Source: Leptidea sinapis (lineage: Eukaryota > Arthropoda > Insecta > Lepidoptera > Pieridae). From it: a stretch of 64,000 bases of DNA. The stretch covers positions 9,866,501-9,930,500 of the forward strand of contig NC_066269.1 in the NCBI RefSeq assembly GCF_905404315.1, in the 5' to 3' direction. Position 1 is the first letter of the stretch, and each line of letters begins with the position of its first letter. The notes beneath the pieces are model-generated. The model searched no databases. It was not told the origin of the DNA and saw only the letters and a program-made list of their open reading frames with translations. Of the stretch, positions 30,651 through 39,902 are shown piece by piece. A program made the position numbers and the translations under genes.

Positions 30651-30996
30651 TCTATACTAATATTATAAAGCTGCAGTGTTTGTTTGTTTGTTTGAACGCG
30701 CTAATCTCTGGTACTACTGGTCCGATTTGAATGATTCTTTCAGTGTTGGGTAGTCCATTTATCGAGGAAGGCTATAGGCTATGTTTTTTTTTTCATAATT
30801 AGGGATCCGTAATAAAATTGCTATTTTGTAACACAAGGTGTAAAATCGAAAACCTATTTTTGCGTGCGCTGCAAAAACTATTGACAATAGAACAAAATGA
30901 TGTGCAGGCTATAATATAGGCAATATTTTATTACTTATAAAACTATCGCGTGAATTATACTTTATATGGCAAAACAACGTTTGCCGGGTCAGCTAG
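30651..30996 (+). mobile_element. Non-autonomous Helitron, complete (346 bp)
   Basis: A|TCTATACTAATATTATAAAG at the 5' end; hairpin GGCAAA-ACAACG-TTTGCC (30968-30985), GGGTCAGCTAG|T at the 3' end. Near-identical to 16513-16921 apart from the repeat expansion and small indels, so both moved fairly recently. Confidence 0.88.
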
Positions 30997-31349
30997 TACT
31001 AAGATAATAAGAGTGGCTGACTTCTTACGACTTGTCAATCAGAATCGGTTACAGCAATAATAGATTCGCTTTCCTTTTCTATCTTGCTGTATCTCCGTTA
31101 GAGATGTTCATTTCTCTCGCACGTTTTGTTTGTATATACGCTAATATTTGTAAGTCTATGAAATTAACAGTTACAGAAAAAGGGATGATTATATTGTCGA
31201 AGGATTGCACTGTTATTTTTATTTTAATCGGTTATTTTAAAACATTTACTTATTTTCCGTGTATATACAGTGCAAACATTAGCTTCAAAATACGGTGACA
31301 TTAATAATTAGATTCGATTTTTAGGCGATGTATGTGCTTTTACAACCTT
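30997..31349. other. No feature seen
   Basis: An 88-codon frame at 31032-31298 is hydrophobic but matches nothing I know and has no context. Confidence 0.35.
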
Positions 31350-31424
31350 ATCCCAAAAAATGTACAAAACAAGTGTGTTACCGAATTGAAAATAATTGTT
31401 AAAATCCGTTTGTGTGGTAAAGGT

Positions 31425-32096
31425 TCATCATCATCATCATCGTCAGCCGGAAGACGTCCACTGCTGGACAAGGGCCTCCCCCAAAGATCTCCATAACGAT
31501 CGGTCCTGTGCTGTCCTCATCCAACGTGTCCCAGTGATCTTGACCAGATCATCGGTCCATCTTGTGGGGGGCCTACCAACACTGCCTCTTCCAGTACATG
31601 GTCGCCATTCGAGGTCTTTACTGCCCTAACGGCCATCTGTCCGTCGAACTATGTACTCTGTCCACTGCCACTTCAATTTCGCAATCTTTTGGACTATGCC
31701 GGTTACTTTGGTTCTCCTACGGATCTCCTCATTTCTGATTCGATCCTCTGTATTTGTACTACACTGCGTGGTCTTCGTTTGTGGTTGCGTTGCTACAACC
31801 GAGGATTCTTAGCACCCCCTGCCACGTCGCTTATGTGGCTGCTACCGTGGCCACCGCGAGCGGGGCCGCCGGGGACTGGGAGCCGGGGCCTTATAGTGTC
31901 TGTCATTATGGGGGTTTTTGCCATAATCGCCACGATTGGGTTGGCGATCACAGTAGATGGGCTGTTTTCGATAGATACTGCTGCCCATCCTCCGTTGTTT
32001 GTATCCCTTAGTCGCATCTTACAACATCCACGGGAGGAGATGGGGTGGTGCTATTCTACTGCAACACCACACGCGAAAAATGTAAAGCTTAGGTTA
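31425..32096 (-). pseudogene. RTE-like LINE with internal deletion, inserted in LINE-B
   Basis: On the minus strand, 31755-31425 encodes the RTE C terminus (IESEMRRS..., AKLKWQW, RWTDDLVKITGTR-like, AQDRS, then EDVFRLTMMMMM-like tail from ATGATG repeats). Upstream, 32096-31756 is a GC-rich segment with a 75-codon frame (31793-32017: PRLPVPGGPARGGHGSSHIS) and TCTTACAACATCCACGGGAG, which resembles the 5' part of RTE elements (from memory). The RT core between the two is absent, so I read this as an internally deleted copy. The plus-strand frames here are shadows. Confidence 0.65.
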
Positions 32097-32326
32097 CTTT
32101 AACATAAATTTTTGGTTTTCTTAATGATACCACTGACTAATATGGACCGAACGCCCTTAGGTTATTTAATTATAAATTTTAGTGTACGATACTACATATA
32201 TTTATAAAAAAAAAAACAAAATTATGAAGAATAAATAAAAAAAGCCCACTGAGTTTCTTGCGCCCTTTCTTCGCGTGTCTGAGGCATACTATTCCGAATG
32301 AGTGGTTGTTTTTTGACGTTCCTTAA

Positions 32327-32537
32327 AGGCCGTTTTCAATAACCTATCTATCCTTAGTTTAACTTACTAGCGGTAGACAAATCTATCCTTTTACGCTTAC
32401 TTACATTTCATTAACCTATCGACATAAAGCATTGGACTATAACTATATTGGACATAATTATGGATAGAGAAGATCTTTGTCATTAAACGGTGACAGCAAT
32501 GTATCCGTAACTAGAGATACGTTATTGAAAACGGCCG
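32327..32537. mobile_element. Harbinger-like MITE inside LINE-B
   Basis: Ends AGGCCGTTTTCAATAACCTA and, inverted, CGGCCGTTTTCAATAACGTA. TAA flanks both ends (32324-32326, 32538-32540). The flanking LINE-B sequence joins cleanly if the MITE is removed. A truncated sister lies at 47632-47815. Confidence 0.85.
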
Positions 32538-32622
32538 TAAGTGATTTTAAATCCTATTTTCAATGATGTTCTATACATAAGAACGTCATTGCGTATTTTG
32601 AAGAAAAATATTTGAATTTGAA

Positions 32623-32994
32623 TTATGGCAGTTATTGCGATTGGCATAAGACACCTTGAAATATTATTACGTAGAGATAATTTATACCTTGCATAAGCGT
32701 CATATTACATACACTGTCATAATTTTGAAATTAATCCGAATCACCGTCGTTTTTTGTCGCTGCGTCTCGCATTAAAATTCCGTCAACTCAGGTACTTAAC
32801 CTTAACTCTTAAGACATGATAACTGTCATCTGTGACTCGAGTGAGTAATAAAACAATTTTATCGCGACATTGAAAAAGGGACCTTATTGATAATTATTGC
32901 TGTTAAGAATAACGCCATGAATTAAAATGTTTATTCCGTACTATGGCACGCCTATTATGTATTACAACATTATTAATGTTACAAGGGGATTTTA
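32623..32994. other. No feature seen
   Basis: AT-rich, non-coding. Confidence 0.4.
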
Positions 32995-33345
32995 CACAAA
33001 TTAAATCTATAAACAAAATTTATGAACGATGCGGGACTCGAACCCGCGAGCTCTCGCGTTCCGTGCGAGTCCTCTTCCACTGAGCCAACCGTTTGAGTGA
33101 CGTAGCGTTGATAAATCTTGTATATGTTTTGTTCAACTCTCAGGTTGTGGGTCCATCTACAGGATCTACTTTACTGTTGATAACCGAATGAACCTCAATA
33201 TTTTCATATTAGGAAAATGACTTAAGATATCGCACTTGCAAATCTAAGCAATTTGATATTTTTTAAAGCGATAACTCTCACTTCTCTGAGCCACAACCTG
33301 AGGTCGGTTCGAGTTGAGTGAGTTGAGTTCCTATTCTAAAGTGGA
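32995..33345 (-). mobile_element. SINE-3 copy with well-preserved tRNA-like head
   Basis: The inverse of 33026-33105 folds like a tRNA: an acceptor-like AACGGTT/ATCGTT pairing, D arm GGCTCAGTGGAAGAG, anticodon stem CTCGC/GCGAG around loop ACGGAAC (GGA in the anticodon position), and T arm GCGGG-TTCGAGT-CCCGC. Loop position 33 is C instead of U, and CCA-side pairing is imperfect. Conserved flanking sequence shared with 9545-9760 (ACGTCACTC.AA before it, TTCAT.AA.TTTTGTTT after it) shows it is a SINE head, not a gene. Confidence 0.7.
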
Positions 33346-33357
33346 ATTATTTTCTTT

Positions 33358-33535
33358 GAGTAACGCGAGTGTAACCCATTTTAATAAAACACTTTTAAAG
33401 GATTAAACCGCGTGTACCTAATTATAACTGTGTTTTTACATTAGCTTATTAGGTAAAAGTTAAATTTTTATTAGTATTTTAGCTTTCGGAGTCCGAGCCT
33501 TTTTAAGGGACCCTTAAAATAGTGTTTTACTTAGA
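33358..33535. repeat. AACGCGAGTGT fold-back family, copy
   Basis: GTAACGCGAGTGTAACCCAT, AATAAAACACTTTTAAAGGA, AACCGCGTGTACC at the left; AAATAGTGTTTTACTTAGAG inverted at the right. Confidence 0.55.
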
Positions 33536-33569
33536 GGAATTATTTTATTACACCAGGTCACCGTGGTTA

Positions 33570-33760
33570 AATCAAATCAAAATTACTTTATTCCTGTAGG
33601 CCAAGGAAATGAAACTTAGTCTTTATATTAATCATCACTTCGGAAAGGGTTGAGCTTTGATGAGAAGAAGTGGCAAGAAACTCATTACCACTCTTTTAAG
33701 GCAACATTTACAGCTTCATGTTTTTACAAATCATATCAGTTACAATATATTAAGTAATAA
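33570..33760 (-). mobile_element. LINE tail, inverted (AAATCAAATCAAAATTAC type)
   Basis: AAATCAAATCAAAATTACTT then TATTCCTGTAGGCCAAGG, CACTTCGGAAAGGG and AAGAAGTGGCAAGAAACTCA are typical of an inverted LINE 3' UTR. A partial relative is at 35160-35290. It is followed by an ATA microsatellite at 33757-33772. Confidence 0.6.
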
Positions 33761-33894
33761 TAATAATAATAATAAGCTATTTATTCCATAACCCATAATA
33801 TACAAACAAATGTTAATAATTTAAAGTTCTTAAAATCTAGTGTTAATTTTATTTAGAGCGACCAGTTTAATTATTTATTCTATATAACTTTGGT

Positions 33895-34035
33895 TATGGA
33901 CCCCATTTTGGGTATAGGCCTCCCCCAACTCTTTCCATTTTACCCTATCCTTGGCCTGATCAATCCAGTTTCTCCCCACCGACTTCACAATGTCATCTGC
34001 CCATCTCTGCTTTGGTCTATCACTGGTAGACCAAT
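33895..34035 (-). pseudogene. RTE-like LINE ORF C terminus
   Basis: The minus strand reads RPKQRWADDIVKSVGRNWID then QAKDRVKWKELGEAYTQNGV. R..RW.DDI....G..W...A.DR..W...GEAY is the common C-terminal tail of RTE-type LINEs (established). Different subfamily from 57478-57800. Confidence 0.7.
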
Positions 34036-34209
34036 ATATTAAGTAAAGTGACACAAAAAAATACTTAGGCGTTAAATACTCAATGATTTACACGAGTAAG
34101 TCAAAAAAATGTAAATTGATAAGTAAAAACAGGAGTTATTGAGTACAGTAGATGCATCAATCGACACATACCGTAAAATAAATAAAGGTATTTTGTGAGT
34201 TTTTTTTTA

Positions 34210-34395
34210 ATTATTATTAGGGACAAGCCGAGCAGGACGCTCAGCTGATGCTAATTGATACGCCCTGCCCATTACAATAGCTACGGCTCTCTTCATACCG
34301 AAAGACAGTAATGTTTACATATTACTGCTTCACGGCAGAAATAGGCGCCGTTGTGGTACCCATAATCTAAAGCCGGCTTCCTGTGCATAGGAGCG
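34210..34395 (-). mobile_element. SINE-1 copy with large internal deletion
   Basis: Inverted: AGGGACAAGCCGAGCAGGAC at the left, CGGCAGAAATAGGCGCCGTT and TTCCTGTGCATAGGAGC at the right. About 110 bp are missing between CCCATTACAA and TAGCTACGGC. Confidence 0.8.
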
Positions 34396-34424
34396 ATTAA
34401 AAAAAAATAATATAAAAAAAATGA

Positions 34425-34575
34425 AGCAGAGTTTCTGGTAACTGGATCATCCTGCCACCACAAGTAGCGCCCGTTCATGAGCATGACGCATGGACCGGCC
34501 ATCGCCTCGTTAGAGTCAATAGTTCCTCCACCTACCACCGACGCCTCCGTTTCCACTGATACGATTCAACCATCA
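34425..34575 (-). other. Unidentified GC-rich open segment (possible exon or TE ORF)
   Basis: The minus strand is open as ETEASVVGGGTIDSNEAMAG then PCVMLMNGRYLWWQDDPVTR. Base composition is near 55% G+C against AT-rich flanks, and the residues look protein-like. A possible acceptor (CGTATCAG) and weak donor (CCAG|GTTACC is absent; only AGTTACC) do not make a good exon. I do not recognise the protein. Confidence 0.3.
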
Positions 34576-34861
34576 ATTGAGGCCCGACGTGAGCTACACA
34601 GCTGATATTTGCGCAAACAACTCTACTTTAATTATGTATTAATTAATTCTGTTCTCTTAACCCACAAACCAATGTTGAAACCGGAAACAGATAGTTAACT
34701 TAACTAGTACTTATCGAATCACCGTGCAAACGAAACGATAACTTAATATTGAATTTTCTAACTAATATTATAACTGCAAATGTCGGTTTACGTTTTACGT
34801 TTTACGTTTCGATATTATAACTACTGAACTGAATTTCACGAATTTTCAAATCAGTCACTAT

Positions 34862-35125
34862 TTGGATAGATTATGGGTATCACAACGGCGCCTATTTCTG
34901 CCGTAAGGTAGTAACGTGTAAGCATTACTGTGTTTCGGTCTGAAGGGCGCCGTAGCTAGTGAAATTACTGGGCAAATGAGACTTAACATTTTATGTCTCA
35001 AGTAGTGCCACTCAGAATTTTTGGGTTTTTCAAGAATCCTGAGCGACACTGCATTAAAATGCGCAGGGTGTATCAATTACCACCAGCTGAACGTCCTATT
35101 CGTCTTGTCCCTAATTGTCATTAAC
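34862..35125 (+). mobile_element. SINE-1 copy, 5' truncated
   Basis: Starts inside the element at TAGATTATGGGTATCACAAC and runs to CTTGTCCCTAATTGTCATTA. GAGCGCAATTG is deleted after GTCTCAAG. Confidence 0.85.
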
Positions 35126-35159
35126 AAAAATCAGATCTTAAATTAATTTATTTAATACG

Positions 35160-35290
35160 AATATAAAAGTTATAGCATTTCAACAAGTGCCATCCACTTC
35201 GGATGAAAGTGGAGGATCACTTAAGTTGAGCTTCAATATTTCTTTATAGTGACAAGAAACTCAATGCCACTATTAATTAACTGTATTATA
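35160..35290 (-). mobile_element. Partial LINE tail
   Basis: CCATCCACTTCGGATGAAAG and TAGTGACAAGAAACTCAATG follow the order of 33570-33760. Confidence 0.4.
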
Positions 35291-35844
35291 ATTATTATAA
35301 ATACCTCGTTAACAAATTATCTTTTAATATTTTAATTTTTGTCTGAATCCGTAATGAAGACCGCGAATAGAATTAGACGTGTTATTTTTTACTTACTCTT
35401 GTGAGACATTGAGAGTATTTTTGAAGTGAAACTTCTAATGCGACTTCCAACAAGGTTGTGTTAAACGAACACTACATGTGCTGTGGAGTGTATAGTCAAC
35501 CACAGCGAAAATATTTAATTTATTTATTTATGTTATGGTTTACCAAAAGATTTATATAATAAATACAAAAATTAAAACTATCGTAATGTAGATCCACTAT
35601 CGCAATTATAGGCAAACCCAACTTGGTCTTGTTGTCTTGGTCTTAATAGGAATAAGAAAGGTGTATAATCAAAAAATAAAATTAAATAAACGAATGTTAA
35701 TATTCGTATTGAATTGTAAGATAGTTTTGAAACAGAAAACTTCTTTAGCACCGTTGTGCTTTGAAAGTCGGTGAAACGAAAAAGCGAGACACATAAATTT
35801 ATAAGATTTAACGTGGGCAAAAATGAGAAAGGAAGTGTTTTGGT
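35291..35844. other. No feature seen
   Basis: AT-rich; small minus-strand frames are not convincing. Confidence 0.4.
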
Positions 35845-36125
35845 ACCAGGCGATCATAGTTGAAGAAGAGATTGTCTTATGTATGACGCGAGTATACCTT
35901 AATACATTGTGACGTCATGCGCACGACCTATTACTACATAGACACCAGGAGAACATAAATATGGTAGCGGTGATAGTAATGTCTTTCATAGAGGTTGAAA
36001 TCATGTGTCATCCTAGCCATATGTACCAGGACTTCATATGCAGTTTAGAGGTTCAAGCACAATGCAGGTTTCACTTATGACATGTGTACCTACTTTGTAC
36101 GCACGCAATTTTTTATTTTTGCATC
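35845..36125 (-). repeat. ~265-bp dispersed repeat, copy 3 (inverted)
   Basis: GTTTTGGTACCAGGCGATCA at the left to TTTGTACGCACGCAATTTTT at the right; the exact inverse order of 21469-21740. Confidence 0.78.
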
Positions 36126-36355
36126 AGTTTACATAAATATTGTAATAGAAATGATTTGTAAAATGATGAAGCTGTAAATATTGATTTACGAGTAAATAAC
36201 AACTTCACCTGTGTTATTAAAAAACGCGAAGTAAAGTTACTCCAAGTTTGAAACTTTTTGTCTTTATCTTACCTTTGTCACTACAGAATTACATGACAGG
36301 GAGAAGTTATTTTAAACTTAGAGTAACTTTACATTGTGCTTATAAGACAGTATCT
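36126..36355. other. No feature seen
   Basis: AT-rich, non-coding. Confidence 0.35.
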
Positions 36356-36842
36356 GCCGTACAAATAAACTTGGTATAAAGTAATACCTAATAATGCTAA
36401 ATGTGGGATTACCAGTGGGAGGCTCCTTTTCATGATGCCGGCTGGATTATGATTACCACAAAGGCGCCTATTTCTGTCATGAAGCAGTAATGTGTATCTA
36501 AGCATTATTTTGTCTCGGTCTGAAGGGCGCCGTAGCTGATGAAATACCTGGGCAAATGAGACATAACATCTTATTCTCAAGGCGACGAGCGCTAATGTAT
36601 TGCCGCTCAGTATTTTTATGTTTATCAAGAATCCTGAGTGGCACTGCATTGTAATGGGCAGTGCGTATCAAATACCATCAACTGAACGTCCTGCTCGTCT
36701 CGTCCCATAATTTCATGAAAAAGCTTGCAAGGTTGCCCGACATTTAGAAAACTTTAGAATTATCATTCAGTAAGTCAACTTATTGCATATTCTTGGTTTA
36801 TTCTCAGGTATAAATCTATACTAAGTTTATTTGTAAGGCCGT
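36356..36842. mobile_element. MITE (12632 family) interrupted by SINE-1
   Basis: The left end GCCGTACAAATAAACTTGGT and the right end TTCTTGGTTTATTCTCAGGT ... AGTTTATTTGTAAGGCC are the same inverted ends as at 12632-12889. SINE-1 occupies 36410-36720 inside. Confidence 0.72.
36410..36720 (+). mobile_element. SINE-1 copy inside a MITE
   Basis: CCAGTGGGAGGCTCCTTTTC to CGTCTCGTCCCATAATTTCA then TGAAAAAG. Diverged (for example TATTTTTATGTTTATCAAG). Confidence 0.85.
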
Positions 36843-37138
36843 ATAAGTTTATATTGCTGGAAGTAATATTTTGATATTAACAATTTCTGTAAAATGTGTT
36901 CAAGTACATACATTACATTATCAAGGATTTATTGTGAGGCAACTCTGGATATTTTTATTTGTTCACACTTTTTTTTTAATTTATTATCTGACCATGGATG
37001 CTTGTTAGCTTATCCTTAACGTATCTATTTGCAAAAACTCTCAATGTTACTGCAATTCGCCTTAAAAGTTTGGTTATGAAATTATTGTCTCAATGGCTGC
37101 CAGTTCAAAAGTATAGAGTAAACTATAGTGAATAAATA
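36843..37138. other. No feature seen
   Basis: AT-rich, non-coding. Confidence 0.35.
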
Positions 37139-37440
37139 TGTTTTTTTTTATGAAAATAAGGAACAAGACGAGCAGGACGTTTAGCTGATGGTAATTGATA
37201 CGCCCTGCCCATTACAATGCAGTGCCGCTCAGGAATCTTGAAAAACCCACTACAACTGCGCTCGTCACCTTGAGACATAAGATGTTAAGTCTCATTTGCC
37301 CAGTAATTTCACTAGCTACGGCTCCCTTCAGACCGAAGCACAGTAATGCTTACACATTACTGCTTCACGGCAGAAAAAGCGGGCCGTTGTGGTACCCATA
37401 ATATTACCGGCATCCTGTGCAAAGGAGCCTCCCACTGGTA
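37139..37440 (-). mobile_element. SINE-1 copy
   Basis: Inverted, with both ends present: TATGAAAATAAGGAACAAGA and AAAGGAGCCTCCCACTGGTA. About 20 bp are deleted around GAAAAACCCACTACAACTG. Confidence 0.88.
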
Positions 37441-37724
37441 TAAATAAAATATATTATGTTCATATTATATGTGAAATTTTGCCTTAAATTACAATATGTC
37501 TTATAATTTATCCTTTAAAGATAGACATAATACAGACTTTTATTAGACGTATTAAAGATAAACAATCCCACCATACATTGTAACATATCAAAGGGACTAG
37601 GCATCGCTTTTGATGAAAACTCCCAGCAGCTTGATTTTTCTTACATCTTCAACAATAGTATTCATATCTCAACCATTATACACAAAACTCATAGTCTTTT
37701 CTGGAAATGGGTACGAGAACTAAT

Positions 37725-37975
37725 GTTACCGACATAGCCAGAGATGGCGAAAGTGAAGTGGCTTTAGACAGAACATATTAACCCTTAGGACAGTAAAGTC
37801 TTCAAATTGTGACCACGTACGGACGCAATATTAGTAGGCCTTCTACAAGATGGCGACGTTCTGGTCAAGATCGCCGGAATACGTTAGATGAGGGCAGCGC
37901 AGGACCGATCATGGAGGAGATCTTTGGGGGAGCCTTTGTCCAGCAGTAGATGTCTTCCGGCTATCACGATGATGA
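37725..37975 (+). pseudogene. RTE-like LINE 3' end
   Basis: The plus strand holds a degraded KVKWL..., RPSTRWRRSGQDRRNTLDEG-like region whose DNA (GGTCAAGATCGCCGGAATAC, GGGCAGCGCAGGACCGATCA, GATCTTTGGGGGAGCC) matches 57650-57760, ending GTCTTCCGGCTATCACGATG. Confidence 0.75.
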
Positions 37976-37984
37976 AGCCTTTCT

Positions 37985-38110
37985 CATAAATCGCTCCATG
38001 TTTTAGTGAAAACCGTATTTAAATCAGTTCAGTAGTTTTTTATTAGTTTATCGCGAACAGATAGAGATACAGTCAGGTGGGGACCTTTTTATATATATTT
38101 TATAGGTATA
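37985..38110. repeat. Short dispersed repeat fragment
   Basis: TTTAAATCAGTTCAGTAGTT and ATTAGTTTATCGCGAACAGA then TAGAGATACAG resemble the recurring AATC.GTTCAGTAG words of lepidopteran Helitron/LINE ends. Not resolved further. Confidence 0.35.
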
Positions 38111-38127
38111 GTATATTGTAGTTGTTA

Positions 38128-38172
38128 CACATATATATATATATATATATATCTGTGTATGTATATATATGT
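38128..38172. repeat. AT microsatellite
   Basis: About 12 uninterrupted AT units near 38130-38152, followed by an interrupted TATATATATG stretch. Confidence 0.85.
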
Positions 38173-39162
38173 TCAAATACAATAATGTTGTTTAACAGTG
38201 TTGATTGCTTAAAATTCAGGGCTTTAAAATGTAAAAAAAGGGATTACCCTTTTGGCTACCAGATTATATTTTTATGTATTATTTAAATCTTTTTAAGAGC
38301 TGTGATTTCTACATAAATAAATAATTGAATAGATAGCACACATCAAGAAACAGTCGGTGAATCCGCTTTTGTATTTCATTAACGTCATTGATAATTGCCT
38401 AATAATAAAAATCCAATCAACTAAAAACCCCAACAAACCGAATAGCCAATTGGCTAATTAGGGTTGTCAATTTTTTTTTTTGAAGAAATAGTAGCGCATC
38501 TCTCATTTCTAATACGATAACTAAATAATACTTAACCGCCACATTATCCCTGGACTTCGGTGGAACGTGAAGCATTCTCCCGTTCCCATTTCACCCCCTT
38601 GCTGCGTCAGTCCGGTTTGCAGTTTCATTACAGTTAGATGCATCACGTGATATTATCGTGCTTTGTTTTTGAAGTTTACATTGTAACTTTTGTTGTTAAT
38701 AGTTCTTTAGTTTATGTTGTTATTAATCTTATATTATTCTGTATCTTATATTATCAAATATTAATCTGTTTACACAAATACAGTATAAGTCCTTATCATT
38801 TTATAATATTAATTATTATAAAATCATTCAGAATCACGTTTTTGTTTCATTTTTATCTCATTAATTTTGATTACACATAAATCCGATGGCAAAAATTTAA
38901 CCCGAATAATTACTCACATCATATTTTTTTCTATTGACAGAATAGCGTATGTTTGCAAGTAGATTATAAAGCACATCTACACGAAATAAAGTCCAACACT
39001 TTATTTGAGTGTGGTTGACAACCCTATCAACAATTCAACACAGTTTTACTATGTTTTCAATTCTTATTTAAGGTCGGTATGCTAATATCATTTTTAACTA
39101 CCGGTCTTTAAATTCAATTATTACTAATTTATTTTTTAATGTATATTATCACCTATTAATAA
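38173..39162. other. No gene seen; one GC-richer island
   Basis: AT-rich. 38540-38635 (CCTGGACTTCGGTGGAACGT, TCCCGTTCCCATTTCACCCC) is GC-richer and unassigned. The 80-codon frame at 38638-38880 is isoleucine/phenylalanine-rich low complexity. Confidence 0.4.
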
Positions 39163-39246
39163 GTGATCACTGACACCCTTACTCTCACGCCACACCATAG
39201 GGATCACAGGAGCGTTGTCGGCATTTTAGGAAGGCGTACGCTTACG
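39163..39246 (-). mobile_element. LINE-A 3' scrap
   Basis: AAGTGATCACTGACACCCTT, GGGATCACAGGAGCGTTGTC and AGGAAGGCGTACGC follow the inverted LINE-A end. Confidence 0.6.
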
Positions 39247-39267
39247 TACGTTTTTACTAAAAAAAAG

Positions 39268-39420
39268 TTTATTCCTCGTGCTATTTTACGATTGTAGAAA
39301 ACAGAATATTGTCATAAAGAAGGCATTAAATTCAACCAATGAAAATGTTATTATACTGCAAAATTTAGTTAAATAACATGGTAGTAACTAAATATCATTA
39401 AATTATTTTTATAGAATAAT
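39268..39420 (+). repeat. ~150-bp AT-rich dispersed repeat, copy 1
   Basis: ATTTTACGATTGTAGAAAAC, AGAAGGCATTAAATTCAACC, AATGAAAATGTTATTATACT and GCAAAATTTAGTTAAATAAC recur at 51520-51660 (+) and 56865-57000 (-). Confidence 0.6.
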
Positions 39421-39535
39421 CGAATTTGCGTGACGGTGTGCGCGCGCATCGTAAAATTCACTCTGATAATTTTTCCCTAACGCGACAAATGAAATTTAAT
39501 TTTAAAATAACCGCGTTCAATTTTAATTTTTTATA

Positions 39536-39832
39536 TGGACAAACGAGCGTACGGGTGGTGTTAAGTGATCACCGCATTTATTTTGCAACACCAGAGGAAT
39601 CACAGGAGCTTTGCCGGCCTTTAAGGAAGGTGTACGCGCTTTTTTTGAAGGTACCCATGCCGTATCGTCGCGGAAACACCGCACAAGGAAGCTCATTCCA
39701 CAGCTTTGTAGTACGTGGAAGAAAGCTCCTTGAAAACCGCACTGTGGAGGACCGCCCCGCCACACATCTAAATGGTGGGGATGATATCCTAACTTGTGGC
39801 GTGTCGTGCGAAGGTGGAATTTGATAGCAAGA
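39536..39832 (-). pseudogene. LINE-A 3' end with RT tip
   Basis: The minus strand reads EFHLRTTRHKLGYHPHHLDV-like, then SRSFLPRTTKLWNELPCAVF and GTFKKSAYTFLKGRQ as in the long copy (residues ~638-706), in two frames because of a small insertion. It is among the least diverged fragments. Confidence 0.85.
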
Positions 39833-39902
39833 AATAGGTAATTTGAAAAATAAAACAAGAATCGTTACAAAAAATTAAGAAAAAGTGTCTAAATATAACT
39901 AA

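Larger units (their letters stand above)
31350..32622 (+). mobile_element. LINE-B copy broken by two later insertions
   Basis: LINE-B pieces at 31350-31424 (AAATGTACAAAACAAGTGTG...GTGTGGTAAAGGTT), 32097-32326 (AATTTTTGGTTTTCTTAATG..., GCCCACTGAGTTTCTTGCGC) and 32541-32622 (GATTTTAAATCCTATTTTCA ... TTTGAATTTGAAT) are collinear with 20935-21245. An inverted RTE (31425-32096) and a Harbinger-like MITE (32327-32537) separate them. Confidence 0.85.

Noticed and set aside
31396..32102. Several plus-strand open frames of 77-137 codons
   Set aside because: They lie antisense to an RTE-like element; residues such as HHHHH come from the ATGATG tail.
36329..36649. Small proteins with ALVTLRHKMLSLICPVISL-like sequence recurring through the window
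   Set aside because: This is the translation of inverted SINE-1, repeated because the SINE is repeated; there is no evidence of coding.
39426..39824. 132-codon plus-strand frame as a gene
   Set aside because: It is the antisense of the LINE-A 3' end; similar shadows occur at 5602, 41379 and 43142.
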